Source: Akebia trifoliata (Eukaryota; Streptophyta; Magnoliopsida; Ranunculales; Lardizabalaceae). From it: DNA of 64,000 bases. Every line of letters begins with the position of its first letter. Position 1 is the stretch's first letter. Below are positions 41,066 through 51,954 of the stretch, piece after piece. A program made the position numbers and the translations under genes. The stretch lies in the NCBI GenBank assembly GCA_017979445.1, contig CM030704.1, positions 15,545,658-15,609,657 on the forward strand, written 5' to 3'. The notes beneath the pieces were generated by a model, which saw only the letters and a program-made list of their open reading frames with translations, did no database searches and had not been told where the DNA came from.

Positions 41066-43108
41066 ATGGCAAGCAATGGTGAAATCATTGAGGCAGGAAA
41101 TTCAGAGACACCACAGCCTAACAAGCGTAGGAGGAAGAAGTCCATAGTTTGGGAACACTTCACCGTGGAAACTGTGAGTGCTGGATGTACCAGGGCTTGC
41201 TGTAAGCGGTGCAAGAAAACATTTGCGTACAGTACGGGTTCGAAGGTTGCAGGTACAAGTCACCTAAAACGGCACATTGCCTTGGGGACATGCCCAGTAA
41301 TCCGATGTAGAGAGGAGAAGAATCAACTAACCCAATATTTCCCACCCTCGACGAAAACTGATGGAACTGTTGGGGGGAGTGCTACTGATCCGCCGAAAAG
41401 ACGCTACCGAAGCAATATTTTCTCACCAAACATCTCATTTGATCAGGACCGTTGCCGCCAAGAGATTGCCGAAATGATCATCATGCATGAGTATCCACTT
41501 CACATGGTAGAACATCCCGCCTTCGTATCCTTTGTACAGAATCTCCAGCCTCAGTTTCAAATGGTGAATTTCAACACTGTCCAAGGGGATTGTGTGGCAA
41601 TTTACTTACGGGAAAAACAAGATCTTGTAAAGCTTCTTGGCGGGATCCCTGGTCGGATTAGCCTTTCTTTGGACTTGTGGATGTCAAATCAAACTCTAGG
41701 TTATGTTTTTCTAACGGGACACTTCATCGATAGTGCTTGGAAGTTGAGTAGGCATATTCTTAATGTTGTGATGGTAGCATCACCCCATTCTGGGGATGCC
41801 CTTAGTCATGCTGTTGGAGTTTGCCTCGGTGATTGGGGTTTGGAGAGCAAGTTATTTACCCTAACTTTGGATAAGGGAATCTGGAATAACAGTGAAACTG
41901 GAAGTCTCAGAGGGTACCTTTCTATCAAGAATCCACTTATGCTCAACGGTCAGTTACTAATCGAGCATTGCTACGCCCATGTTTTAGGCAGTATTGCACA
42001 AGATGGGTTAGCTGCCATGCAAGAAATCATCAACAAAGTTCGTGAAAGTGTAAAGTATGTGAAGACATCACAGAGTCACGAAGAAAAGTTTGTTGAACTC
42101 AAACAACAACTTCAAGTTCCTAGCACAAAGACTTTGTTCATCGATGACCAAACTCAATGGAACACAACATATCTCATGCTAGTGGCTTCAATGGAGTTAA
42201 AGGAAGTGTTTTCTTGCTTGGATACAGCTGATCCAGACTACAAGTTAGCCCCATCCATGGATGACTGGAAACAAATCGAGATTCTCTGCATTTACTTGAA
42301 GCTTCTTTATGATGCCGCTAGTCTCTTAACTCGTACAACATACCCAACTACCAATATTTACTTCCACGAAGTGTGGAAACTTCAGTTAGAGCTGACCCAA
42401 GCTTCACTGACCGAGGATACATTCGTTAGCAACCTTACCAAGCCATTGAAGGAGAAGTTTGATAAATATTGGAAGGACTGCAGCCTTGTCTTAGCGATTG
42501 CTGTAGTTATGGATCCTCGATTTAAGATGAAACTCGTGGAGTTCAGTTTTTCGAAGATATACGGCGAAGATGCTGGCATGTTTATCAAGATTGTCGATGA
42601 GGGTGTTCATGAACTCTTTTCGGAATACACTGTGCAACCCCTTCTGTTGACAGCAGGTTCTGTGGAACTCGAAAGTGTAGATAATGAAAAAACCGAGCCA
42701 CCTCCCGAGCTATCCCCAAAGGGAGGAAACCCTATCTCCAATGATGATAGACTCTTGGATTTTGACGTTTTCATATCCGAGTTGTCTAGTAGCCAACCAT
42801 CAAAGTCCGAGCTGGATCAGTATCTCGAAGAGTCTCTGTTACCTCGGACGATGGAGTTTGACACGCTGGGTTGGTGGAAATTAAATGAACTCAAGTACCC
42901 AACTCTCTCCAAGATGGCTCGTGATATTCTATCCATCCCAGTGTCGACAGTTGGTCCTGAATCTGTGTTTAACACTGAAGGAAGCAAGCTAGATCACTAC
43001 CGGAGTTCCCTGAGACCCGAGACGGTGGAGGCCCTTATTTGTGCCAAGGATTGGCTTCAGTATGTGTCAAAGGAACCTTCAAATGCGATCATGAAAATGG
43101 AATTTTAG
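41066..43108 (+). CDS. DAYSLEEPER/RICESLEEPER-like domesticated hAT transposase, 680 aa
   Basis: Single open coding exon with a good ATG. KRRRKK (residues 20-25) is a likely nuclear signal. A BED-type zinc finger follows with W29, C46-x2-C49 and H66-x3-H70 (ACCKRCKKTFAY, TSHLKRH). The RNase H-like core has LSLDLWMSNQTLGYVFLTGH (about residues 199-218), LTLDKGIWNN and a HCYAHVLGSIAQDGL helix, then VVMDPRFKMKLVEFSF. The C-terminal hAT dimerisation region is LDQYLEESLL, WWKLNELKYPTLSKMARDIL and SRYR-equivalent HYRSSLRPETVEALICAKDW (about 582-664). Length equals that of the plant DAYSLEEPER family. No terminal inverted repeats or TSD surround it, and there is a leader intron and promoter, so it is a host gene and not a transposon. 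Family members are nuclear DNA-binding proteins needed for development. Orthology to a given member is not claimed. Confidence 0.9.
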   Translation: MASNGEIIEAGNSETPQPNKRRRKKSIVWEHFTVETVSAGCTRACCKRCKKTFAYSTGSKVAGTSHLKRHIALGTCPVIRCREEKNQLTQYFPPSTKTDGTVGGSATDPPKRRYRSNIFSPNISFDQDRCRQEIAEMIIMHEYPLHMVEHPAFVSFVQNLQPQFQMVNFNTVQGDCVAIYLREKQDLVKLLGGIPGRISLSLDLWMSNQTLGYVFLTGHFIDSAWKLSRHILNVVMVASPHSGDALSHAVGVCLGDWGLESKLFTLTLDKGIWNNSETGSLRGYLSIKNPLMLNGQLLIEHCYAHVLGSIAQDGLAAMQEIINKVRESVKYVKTSQSHEEKFVELKQQLQVPSTKTLFIDDQTQWNTTYLMLVASMELKEVFSCLDTADPDYKLAPSMDDWKQIEILCIYLKLLYDAASLLTRTTYPTTNIYFHEVWKLQLELTQASLTEDTFVSNLTKPLKEKFDKYWKDCSLVLAIAVVMDPRFKMKLVEFSFSKIYGEDAGMFIKIVDEGVHELFSEYTVQPLLLTAGSVELESVDNEKTEPPPELSPKGGNPISNDDRLLDFDVFISELSSSQPSKSELDQYLEESLLPRTMEFDTLGWWKLNELKYPTLSKMARDILSIPVSTVGPESVFNTEGSKLDHYRSSLRPETVEALICAKDWLQYVSKEPSNAIMKMEF

Positions 43109-43900
43109 AACTGTTTACATTCTCTATAGTAGTAACTTCCATATTAGTTTGTTAGGAATTAGGATATCTTTAGATGTTGGGACAGAATGTTTATTCATTG
43201 GGAAATGAATCTGTTGTATACTTGTTTATATTCTGTTTCTGGTGCTACTTCCAGAAGTAGTTTCATATTGTCAAGGAGGACGGTGAATGCGATGCAGGTG
43301 ATTTCAACCAATGGAATTATTGCAGTTGTCAACCATGTATTATTCTATGTGCTGAGCATAGTCGGTAAGTAATAGTACGTGACTTCATTAGTGAATTACA
43401 CCAATCGCATGGACTCCGTTCAGATGAGCTATCCCATTCAATTCCAAGATACACCAGTCAAAATATGCAATTGGATGATAAAACAAAATGAAATGAACAA
43501 GACCCAAATTTTCTTTTACAAAACCTTCGATATTTCTCCAAGAATTCAATCTCTCTTTACCGCTCTCATGGATTCTCTCTCTGCTACAATGTGTTGCTGT
43601 GTTTCTGTCCATGAACCACAAACTTGAGTGGTTGCCATGCAAGAAGATTATTGATCTTCATGCCAACTCTAAATGGGTCCTAGTTCCAACAACATCCAAT
43701 AGGATGTGAATAAATCCTCCTCAAAGAATCAGTACACACGGAACAAACCACGGGTTTTCAAACCCATAACAGTGGACGTGCCATATATGGTCTTAAACAG
43801 GAACCTTGAACCTTGTTCGAAAGTATGGTTGGTTCTTCTTCACCTCGGATTTCGTTGGTTGGTAAACTTTCTTACACAATAAACTTAGTATGCCAATACA
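43109..43900. other. 3' flank of the DAYSLEEPER-like gene
   Basis: Probable 3' UTR for the first 150-250 bp. The short ORFs 43187-43372 and 43379-43627 have no family signal. Confidence 0.4.
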
Positions 43901-44200
43901 CGCATGCACCTACCTACCATAGGTCAAAATGAATTTTTCAATACATTCAAGGGATGACTGTTTGACTATTTCGATATGCATATCTTCAACAACACTAAAC
44001 TAGACCTCTCATGTTCGTACAACGCATACTGAGCTCAGTTAGTTTGCTAAATGGTGGCACAAAGGTTTCCCATCAGTCGCTTTGTAAGGTCAACAGCAGC
44101 TAATCAATTTGGTGACATCTTTACAAATAACGTCTCGAGACTCTTGAGGCCTATTAAGGGTCAAGTTGGGAGTTATTAACTTGAGGGGGGTGTAAACAAG
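43900..44200 (+). pseudogene. Decayed Copia 3' end
   Basis: Traces of the last RNase H part of a Copia pol are readable in mixed frames: HVRTTHTEL, then TAANQFGDIFTNN (usually ANQLADIFTK). They are followed by AACTTGAGGGGGGTGTAAAC, the polypurine tract and LTR start typical of Copia elements. Heavily mutated; LTR limits not found. Confidence 0.5.
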
Positions 44201-45996
44201 TTTTGATGAAAATTGGCCTAAAGAAAGTGATGCAAATCTACATCACTTGTGGTTCTATTTTAAAAGAAGATTCCTTATTTTAGGTGGAAATCACTAGAAT
44301 TTGGTCCAGCCAGTTGGAAGTCTCATGTTGCTTAGCTTTATCTGTTGAAGCCCACACAATATGCAATTAGAACATTTCATAATTACACACGAGGGAGGTT
44401 CGTTCAACTTGAACTTGTGTGGGATGGGAGTTCTTATCTATTGGTTCGTATTCTAATAAACCTCTGAATCTATGAAATATTTTTGGACAACCCTTGATTT
44501 TGAGATGTAATAATAATGATTCAAGATAATCGTCTTGAGGTCACATTTAAAGTGTTGATCTTGAAACCAATTCACAAGTTGAAATCATATTCAAAAGTTT
44601 CTCATGTTCATTGTTAATCACTTCTTAACAATGGACATTAATTAATTCTGATAAATATATTTTCCAATCAGTTGTAATATGGATTGCAGGATCAATTTTT
44701 TATATTTGGTTGATTTGAACATCTACTTTGGACCTGCAAATCAGATTGGTTTTGGAATTTTGGGTGGTCTTAGTGCTCGATGATTGGTCCGGCTGCATAT
44801 GTGGTAATTTGGGCTGCTTCTTGCCACAAGATTTAACATTTTTTAAATTTATATAAATTTCATTATTTTTCAGGTTTGGGCTTGAAATCCATTCGGATTT
44901 TGTATCACAAATTTGGACTTGATTTCACCACCAACTTGGACTATTTTCATCTGTTACAAAGTTATCAAATTCTGAAAGATAGGTTTTCATGTTACAAAAT
45001 CTTAAATTTAGTGCTTTTTTTTGTTGTTAGAAAAAGAACTTGGGTTTTAGAATCATTTTGATGACATGAAGAAAATCTATTTTGGGGACTGACTTGGTGT
45101 GATATATATAATTTTGGGACATTGACCCCAAAGACCCATTTTTTGAAAATATGTACCAAAAAGTCCTTTCTTAAAAAATATGGACTCTTTAGTACTCATT
45201 TGATAAAATATTAGTCTAAAAAGGATTTTTGTAGAGAAAATGGCATAATTACCCTTTCAACGAATTTTGAGATTTAAAGAAATTTATTTATTTGAAAATA
45301 TTGGAAGTAATCCTATGTTTTAAAATTAATAATATCCCCCTTGACTATAGTCATCTTTTAACTCACACTGATGATGATTATGATGGAGAGAGTATGTTTA
45401 TCATCATCATCAAACTAATTTGATCTATGTATATTAGATTTATTGAAAATATAAATAATTTTTAATAATTAAAACATTATTTTAAAATTTGACTTGATTA
45501 TTTATCGAATTGATTCAACTAAAAAGTTAGCAAATCTACTTAAATAAGTCAAATAAATTACATTTAATTTATAAATAGATTTTAATAAATAAAAATATTT
45601 ATTTTTTATTTTCAGAAAAATATTAATAACCAAATTAATTGGTCAACTTTTTTATTTGACTCATATTTTTAGATTAAACTACTTTGTAAAGTTGTTAAAA
45701 GGGTATTTCAGGTGTTTTTCTTAAAAAAAATCTTAAAAAGATTCTTAATAGGTGAATATTTTATTAAGTGAGATTTAAATGGTCAATATTCTTTTATTGA
45801 GGACTAATCAATATATATTCTCAATAAAGAGCCCTTCACAATCATTGTCCCTAAAATTTTTGGGTTTTCCAGTCTCTTAAATTCCCAAAGAAGACATCAA
45901 AAGATGTGAGGAACTTTTTTTGGTTTATTCACTCCACGAAACATTTTGATGAACTTTAATACTGGGATCTTCTTCTCCAATGAACTACATTAGGAC
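44201..45996. other. AT-rich intergenic DNA
   Basis: No gene, RNA gene or clear repeat recognised. The small frame 44876-45061 is not supported. Confidence 0.5.
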
Positions 45997-46753
45997 TAGG
46001 GCTGCAACTCAGGCGGGTTGGACCAGGGTGGGGATCAACCCACGCCCAAGCCAAACTTTATAAACACCAACCCATGCGCTTGCCAACCTGACCTCGGGCA
46101 TAAAATGTTCAACTTGAACCCTAGTCAAGACTGGTTGGTCGGGTCAATGCATTCCTCATTAATACTAGGTAATTTAGTATTGTTAAAAGTTTATATAAAG
46201 ATAAGTGGGTGTTAAAGAACTAAAAATGTACAATTATTTTTACTAAAAATATGTTTCAAAAGTTTATATACATAAAATTATAAGCAAATTTAAGGAGAAG
46301 AAAAATAATAAGATTAACTAAAATAACTATTTTTATTTATTTATTAATAATCATAATTTTCAAGAAAGGAAAAATATTAAAAGTTGTAATATAATCATTG
46401 TATAAAAATATAGAATTACAGTTAAACCAAAGCAATTATTTATCTAATGAAAATAATCATAGATTAGTTTTGATATGTAAATAAACAAAAGCATATTTAT
46501 TGAACTATGAATTATAAGTGTTAAAAGAAATCATGATAACAAATATTTTAAAATTATAATCATATTAAGTTTGGGTTTGGGAAAATTGGGTTGGCCAATA
46601 CCTATGCCCTTGCCCAACCCAATTTAAGTTGGGCATTTTTTTTCTTGCCTGAACTCGAGGTTGTACCCAAGCTAACTATGCCCAGACCAGACCCAAGGTA
46701 GGTAGGGTTCAACCCAGCAGGTTCGAATTTTGTCTGTCTAAGTTGCAATCCTA
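45997..46753 (+). mobile_element. Probable hAT-like MITE (757 bp)
   Basis: It starts TAGGGCTGCAAC and ends GTTGCAATCCTA, so the 12-bp ends are inverted with two mismatches. Inner parts near both ends are also rich in GGTTGGGC/CCCAACCC-type motifs, while the core is very AT-rich. An 8-bp duplication is not clear: flanks are attaggac and actagaaa. Confidence 0.6.
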
Positions 46754-47959
46754 ACTAGAAAATCAATGTGGTGCTTACCAAAGGGACTTGGACAAGAAAG
46801 TCCATTCCAAAAGACATTTTAGAGCCTCAAATCCAATCTTTTGTTTTTAAACCGCATAAAATCTTCAGATCCAAAGAAGAAATCATGATTTTTAAAGAAG
46901 AAAGTGGCTAATTTTTGTTGCAATTACACGAAAAAATAGGATTTCAAATAACCCAAACAGTTTGGTGTACTTTTTCAAGAACACTTTTTTTCTTCTTTTA
47001 ATGGAGAATGAGATGACTTGGCATATCGTCCAAGATTTTCAAATATTGTCCGAGTTAGATCGTTTGTCTTATGGGATATTGTGAAGTCTGAGATGTGTAA
47101 ATCCATATTGTTCATTGATGATACCAAGATGACTTGGGTGAGTCATCCCTGTCTCGGAAGAGATTTGAAAGTATATAACAAAAACTCAACCTAGGAACTT
47201 ACATTTTATTAACTTGAAAATAAACTGAAGGGCCATATAGTTCCCTAGTCCCATGACCTTGGAATTCACAAACACTCTTGAACTAACAGAACACATTAAA
47301 AAAAAAAACTCAAAATACCTAAAACATCCAGGCTTATGAGCCACTGATTTGGGCCCACACAAGGCCCATGAAAAGTTGTACTTAGACCTACATTTGTTTC
47401 TAATTTGACCCACCAAATCCATCTTCATTTTTTTTTTCTTCTCTATCTCCACCCCCCCCCACATAGTGATTTTTTACTACAGCAACATCTCAATTGGATT
47501 ATTTTTTCATTTGACTCCAATTAACAATAATCTTTTTTGAAGGTAGATGATGGTGCATTTGGCAGCAAATATTACACATGCCTTTTGAGCTCAGTTTTTC
47601 ATACATGACATCATATGAAATGTATTTCATTTATCCCTCAAATCAAACAATAATGATGCTTCTATGTTTGACTAATATGTAGAAATTGATTTCTCTACCT
47701 GTGATTAAAATTACAAATGCACATTTTCCAATATAAAAGATGAAATGCTACTACGTACATGAATCCACATTACTTCTCCATTCTTTTTAGCCAATGTCCT
47801 CTACAAGTTCACGTTTGAACCAGCAGCGAATGAAGGCCTTTCATGTACACATTCGGTTCAAAGAAATACTCTTAAAGCTTCAATAACTTTCTCAGGCCTG
47901 TGTACATGGCTTATATGTCAAGAAGCTTCGGAAAAAGGCAAAAAAAATAAAAACACTAA
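46754..47959. other. Intergenic DNA
   Basis: No gene recognised. The minus-strand frame 47186-47464 has no family signal. A C10 run lies at about 47451-47460. Confidence 0.45.
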
Positions 47960-48340
47960 CACTTTCCTTACTAACTTAGTAATATTTTAAGCCTTACTAA
48001 GGGCCGTTTTGCTCAAATGGATTACCACATTGGTAATCCAACACCACGTCCCTCTAGATTTCATGGAAAAACTAAGATCCAAAAAAAAAAAAAAAAAAAA
48101 AATTCAGGCTTCATCCAAGGTTTTGAAAATGGACAGCTAACGGACTTCCATGGGCCTCCTAAATTTAAAATTAAAAGTCGACAGTGAAAAATGACTTTTT
48201 TAGGATTTTTTTTTTTTGTGTGTAGTTCATAGAATTTTGTCCTCTACAACCATGAAGCATCGGATCATGGTTTTGGATGCCACAAGTTGAGCCCAAGGAC
48301 CCCTAGTAAGGGTGAAATCCTTACTAACTTCGTAAGTTTG
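47960..48340 (+). repeat. Second copy of the MITE-like family
   Basis: Shares with the split copy (15917-16105 and 37235-37441) the blocks TAGATTTCATGGAAAAACT, GGTAATCCAACACCA-like and AATTTTGTCCTCTACAAC-like. It has CTTACTAAGGGCC near the left and an inverted match GGACCCCTAGTAAG near the right. An A21 run interrupts it at about 48080. The ends are only approximate. Confidence 0.55.
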
Positions 48341-48397
48341 TAAGAGTCAAATAAAAATTGATACAAAAACAAGAAAAAAGTGCAGTGAAGAAGTTTA

Positions 48398-51300
48398 TTA
48401 CCAATCCTCCTGTGGCATATGCCCAGCACCCTCTATCAACTTAAGCTTGACGGTAGTTGGGTTTCCTTTTTGAAACTCCTCTGCTTCTGATTGAGGTAAA
48501 TACTTGTCTGATATTCCCCAAGCAAGTAGAATTGGTTTCTCCCATCTGAAGTTTAGAATTCAGTTTTTATAGATCAGATTTATAAAAAGCATAACATGAT
48601 GGGTTGCACATAGAACTCCTAAGGCTGCATTTAAGGGCGCCCATATCAATAAGGGCATCCACGAACTATTGAAAACTTAAGTTTTACCATGATTAGAGCA
48701 CCCCACCTACGTCGAAATACCTCCAGAAGATTTATTGGCCTATGTCGACAAGTAAATAAAAGGTGGGGTGCTCAAATCATAGAAATAAGTTAAAAAGGGT
48801 ACCCTCACTAAGATGGGTGCCCCTACTAAGAATTGGGTGCCTTTAATACGTGCCAACCCTTAATATTTAACAAGTATGAACAGTACAAAATAGAGCATTT
48901 GTCAGACCTCACAACCAGAATATGAGCATCAAGTTAAAGTAAAACCAGTCAAATTGAACATTAAAGGTGGTGTCAAGAAGACTATATATACTAGTAGAAG
49001 TCTTTCAATTATACCGTTACTTGGTCAAGATCATTCTGGTTATCTATTTTTTTTTCTTTTCCTTAGCAATGTGGGGTGGATTTTTGGCTCTCTTTCTTGG
49101 TGTAGAAGACAAGAAAACAGCGGACACCTACTAGGCTGCTGTGTCCTAGGGGCATCACATGAAGATACTTCTAGTAATTTAGATCCTACAGAGGAACGTA
49201 ATGCCTTAAAGAGAGCAATTTTGTCTGCTACTCAACCCAGTCTGATCCTAACTGATCACAGGTAGATCTCTCAAAATTTCATCTATAGTTGGGAAAAGAA
49301 AATCAAGGTATTTTACAGATTCATTTCAGAATTAATTTGGTTAATCTGCATATTTAAAATAGCAGCCCAAGACTATGATTTGGAGGCTAATATGCCAGCT
49401 ATTACACATGACAATCAACACAAACCCCAAAAGTGTGGCACCTAACATACAAAAATAGCGATTAAATACCATGTCATAAACACACAAGAAAATAAAATAA
49501 AATAAAAAACGATTCTATAGCAACACCAACTTTTGCTAACACCACCCTAATTCATATGTAAGTCACCAAAGAATTAGCACACATCTTGGCTTGGCATTAG
49601 TAAAAGTTGGTGTGGTAGTAGAATCTCTCTAAAATAAATCCATAGTGAAGGAAAATAAGAAAGTTTGTCTCCAATCAAAGGCCCAAAATTATGATTGACG
49701 AAGCTATGAATTCTTTGGGGCCACCCTCTAGGGTCAGTTGACCCTTGACCCTTGACTCAACCTGTTGCACATAGGACTTTCAGAGGAGGTGGTGCATGTG
49801 ACCGTGGGATAAATCCCACCTGAAGGGTGGGGATACCCGTGATATCCAAAAAAGAAAAAAAGAAAAAGAAAATTGTCATTTCAGACCACCAATGCCAACA
49901 AACGTATTAGCAGAAACATCAATCGATAGCACAGATTATCTCACCAAAACAAAGTGGCACACTAAACCATATTCAACATGTAGAGAAAGACACGCCTTAG
50001 TAAAATAATTCACATAATGTTCCTATATTTGTAGAGATATTAGCAATGTTGAACAGAAACTTAAAATTGCATCCCCTTAGAAGGAAAAAGTCATTGATTG
50101 TAAAACATTATGTATTGTCTCTCTATGTAACACATCTGCACAACTCAACTTTACTAGAATGCTATACCTTCTAGATGAGAACCCGGTCGCTATTCGGCTT
50201 GATATATCTTTGAAGTTAGCTTTTCTAGCAGCTTCGAGCAAAGCTGCAAATATCCCAAAAGAAAGAAGATATAATGTAATAGTAAGTGAATTATAAACAC
50301 AAAGGTCATGTCTGCCAATTCAAAATTTATGAGAGCTGCTATGGGCTTGGCACCCCAACTTTTACTGATTACATCCCAATTTCTTAAATTATTTATCACA
50401 CCCCAATTAAAAATTAAAACACACCATTCAAACATAACAAAGATTTGGCTCAAATTATTATCTCAACACTACAAACATTATAACACTCGATCAAACAATT
50501 TCTGTAGTTGTTACAATTATGATTAGGCTCATATAAAATCTTGAACCCAAGAAATAGAAATCTAGAAAAGGAAAAAAACAAACAAGAGAGAAATTTTCTA
50601 TTGGCACCCCAACTTTTACTTATTCTCAATCATTCACTTATTTTCTTCATTTTTAATTGGGGTGTAATAAGTAAAAGTTGGGGTGTCAATAGAGCTTGAG
50701 AGGGAGTGTTGTTAGGTGTATGTGTGTGTGCTTGTATCAGTTTTGGTGTTCTTAGTGTATGAGGGTATACTTATAAATATTGTAATCAAACTTCTTTTCC
50801 TTAATACAAAAGCTATTAGGGACAATGCCCTAACTAAGCAGAATTTCTAATTCATCAAGTGTGGAGTGTATCCAAACCATCAAAGAATCCACCAAACAGT
50901 AGATTATATAGCAACCATGGTACTAAATTTTGAAATATTTCCACAAATATACTGAATATCTTCATTTTAAAATAGCTCGAAAGAAATATAATTGACAGAT
51001 TAGTTTTGTAAACATTTCAATAGAAACTTATATTCATTTTGCAATATGTTTCAGTGAACAATAAATTTTGAGTGAAAAAATGAAGTTCCAGGTATAGAAA
51101 TACAGATTTAAATAGAATTATAGTTATGAATAGCAATAAATTTTGATTGAAAAATTATTAAAATGGAAAACAATTACAATTTTTTATAGAAAGAACTTAT
51201 AAAGTACACACAATATTCATTCATTAAGAAAAATTATTATTGATTAGGTATCTAGAGGTAAATAGTTCCAGATATGATTTTTTTTTGGTTCTATTAATGA

Positions 51301-51954
51301 ATCTGAAAGGGTCCTCCTAACCCAACTAACCCACCAAAATGAAGATATGCTTTTACTATATTGCAGTAACGAGCACTACATGCATATTGAATGGTATTGA
51401 TGCATATTGGTCAATAAATACAAATGTGTGTAGGTTAATATCGTACTTCTGATTTCTGTCATTTTTCAACATATCGATGCATATTACAACATATTAATGG
51501 ATATCAATTGATACAAATTGTGTCATTTTAGGATCTTAATATATTTCTAATCCTCGTTGACCATTAAGAATGGCTAACGGGAATGTCGATATTAATATCT
51601 AAAACCATGTGCATAGTACAAAAATATATACTCAGCACCTCAAAAGAGATAGATGATAAATGTGTTTACTGTTAATAGATACATGACTGCCTTGTCGAGG
51701 ATGATATATTCAGATTTTCTTTAGGATAATAAATGAAGAAAATAAAAGTAAAACCATCCCAAGGTCTTTTTCCTTCATAAGTATACTAAGAAGAAAATAT
51801 GTAAATTCTAATCTACTAGTAATACAATCCCGCATATTTGTTAAGGGGTGTTGTGGTTCAGACAACATAGATGAAATACAAACCAAATCCAGGTCCACCG
51901 CTTGATAAATATGGTAAGCGATACACGTCAGCCTTTTCCAACTTTAATACATAA
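48398..51954 (-). CDS. 3' exons of an alpha/beta-hydrolase gene (partial)
   Basis: Three exons on the minus strand: 51954-51884, 50243-50168, 48545-48398. They join in frame (phases 1 and 2) to give VLKLEKADVYRLPYLSSGG, GFALLEAARKANFKDISSR, ATGFSSRRWEKPILLAWG and ISDKYLP, ending EGAGHMPQEDW and TAA at 48398. Splice ends are canonical (TTTTTGACAG|TT, TTTG|GTTTGT, ATTTGCAG|CTT, AGAAG|GTATAG, AACTTCAG|ATG). The motifs are those of the alpha/beta-hydrolase fold: GISD carries the catalytic acid and AGHMPQED the catalytic histidine. The nucleophile-bearing 5' exons are not found up to 53566, so the gene is truncated or its first exons lie behind the transposons to the right. The stop after EDW comes some residues earlier than I expect. 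Confidence 0.75.
48629..48847. mobile_element. Foldback MITE in the hydrolase intron
   Basis: The left arm (AAGGGCGCCCATATCAATAA, then GAGCACCCCACCT) is inversely matched by the right arm (AGGTGGGGTGCTC, then GGTGCCCCTACTAAG and GGGTGCCTTT). The element is nearly one long imperfect hairpin of about 219 bp. Mutator-like or similar foldback MITE; class not fixed. Confidence 0.6.
49515..49620. mobile_element. Small foldback MITE, copy 1
   Basis: CTATAGCAACACCAACTTTT on the left pairs with TAAAAGTTGGTGTGGTAGTAG on the right over nearly 29 bp with mismatches. Same family as 50598-50692. Confidence 0.6.
50342..50420. repeat. Degraded relative of the small foldback MITE
   Basis: GGCTTGGCACCCCAACTTTT followed by ACTGATT and later CACACCCCAATTAAAAATT. 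The left arm matches the copy at 50598; the right arm is decayed or missing. Confidence 0.45.
50598..50692. mobile_element. Small foldback MITE, best copy (95 bp)
   Basis: 27-bp terminal inverted repeats (50598-50624 and 50666-50692) match at 26 of 27 positions; the core is GGCACCCCAACTTTTACTTA. Only 41 bp lie between. It sits 3' of the second hydrolase exon of the set, in the intron between 50244 and 51883. Confidence 0.8.
50700..50880 (+). repeat. Possible Copia LTR fragment
   Basis: CTTGAGAGGGAGTGTTGTTA resembles a polypurine tract plus LTR start. It is followed by a TATA-like CTTATAAATATTG and TTCCTTAATACAAAAGC. No partner LTR or coding remains are seen. Confidence 0.35.

Noticed and set aside
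46018..47464. Short frames at 46018-46215 and 47186-47464
   Set aside because: The first lies in MITE ends; the second is isolated, basic and without family resemblance.
48954..49265. 103-codon plus-strand frame as a gene
   Set aside because: It lies inside an intron of the minus-strand hydrolase gene and shows no domain; composition is ordinary.
49740..49860. Possible second SINE-like block ending in an A-rich tail
   Set aside because: Only vague likeness to the previous block; no box motifs or flanking repeats.
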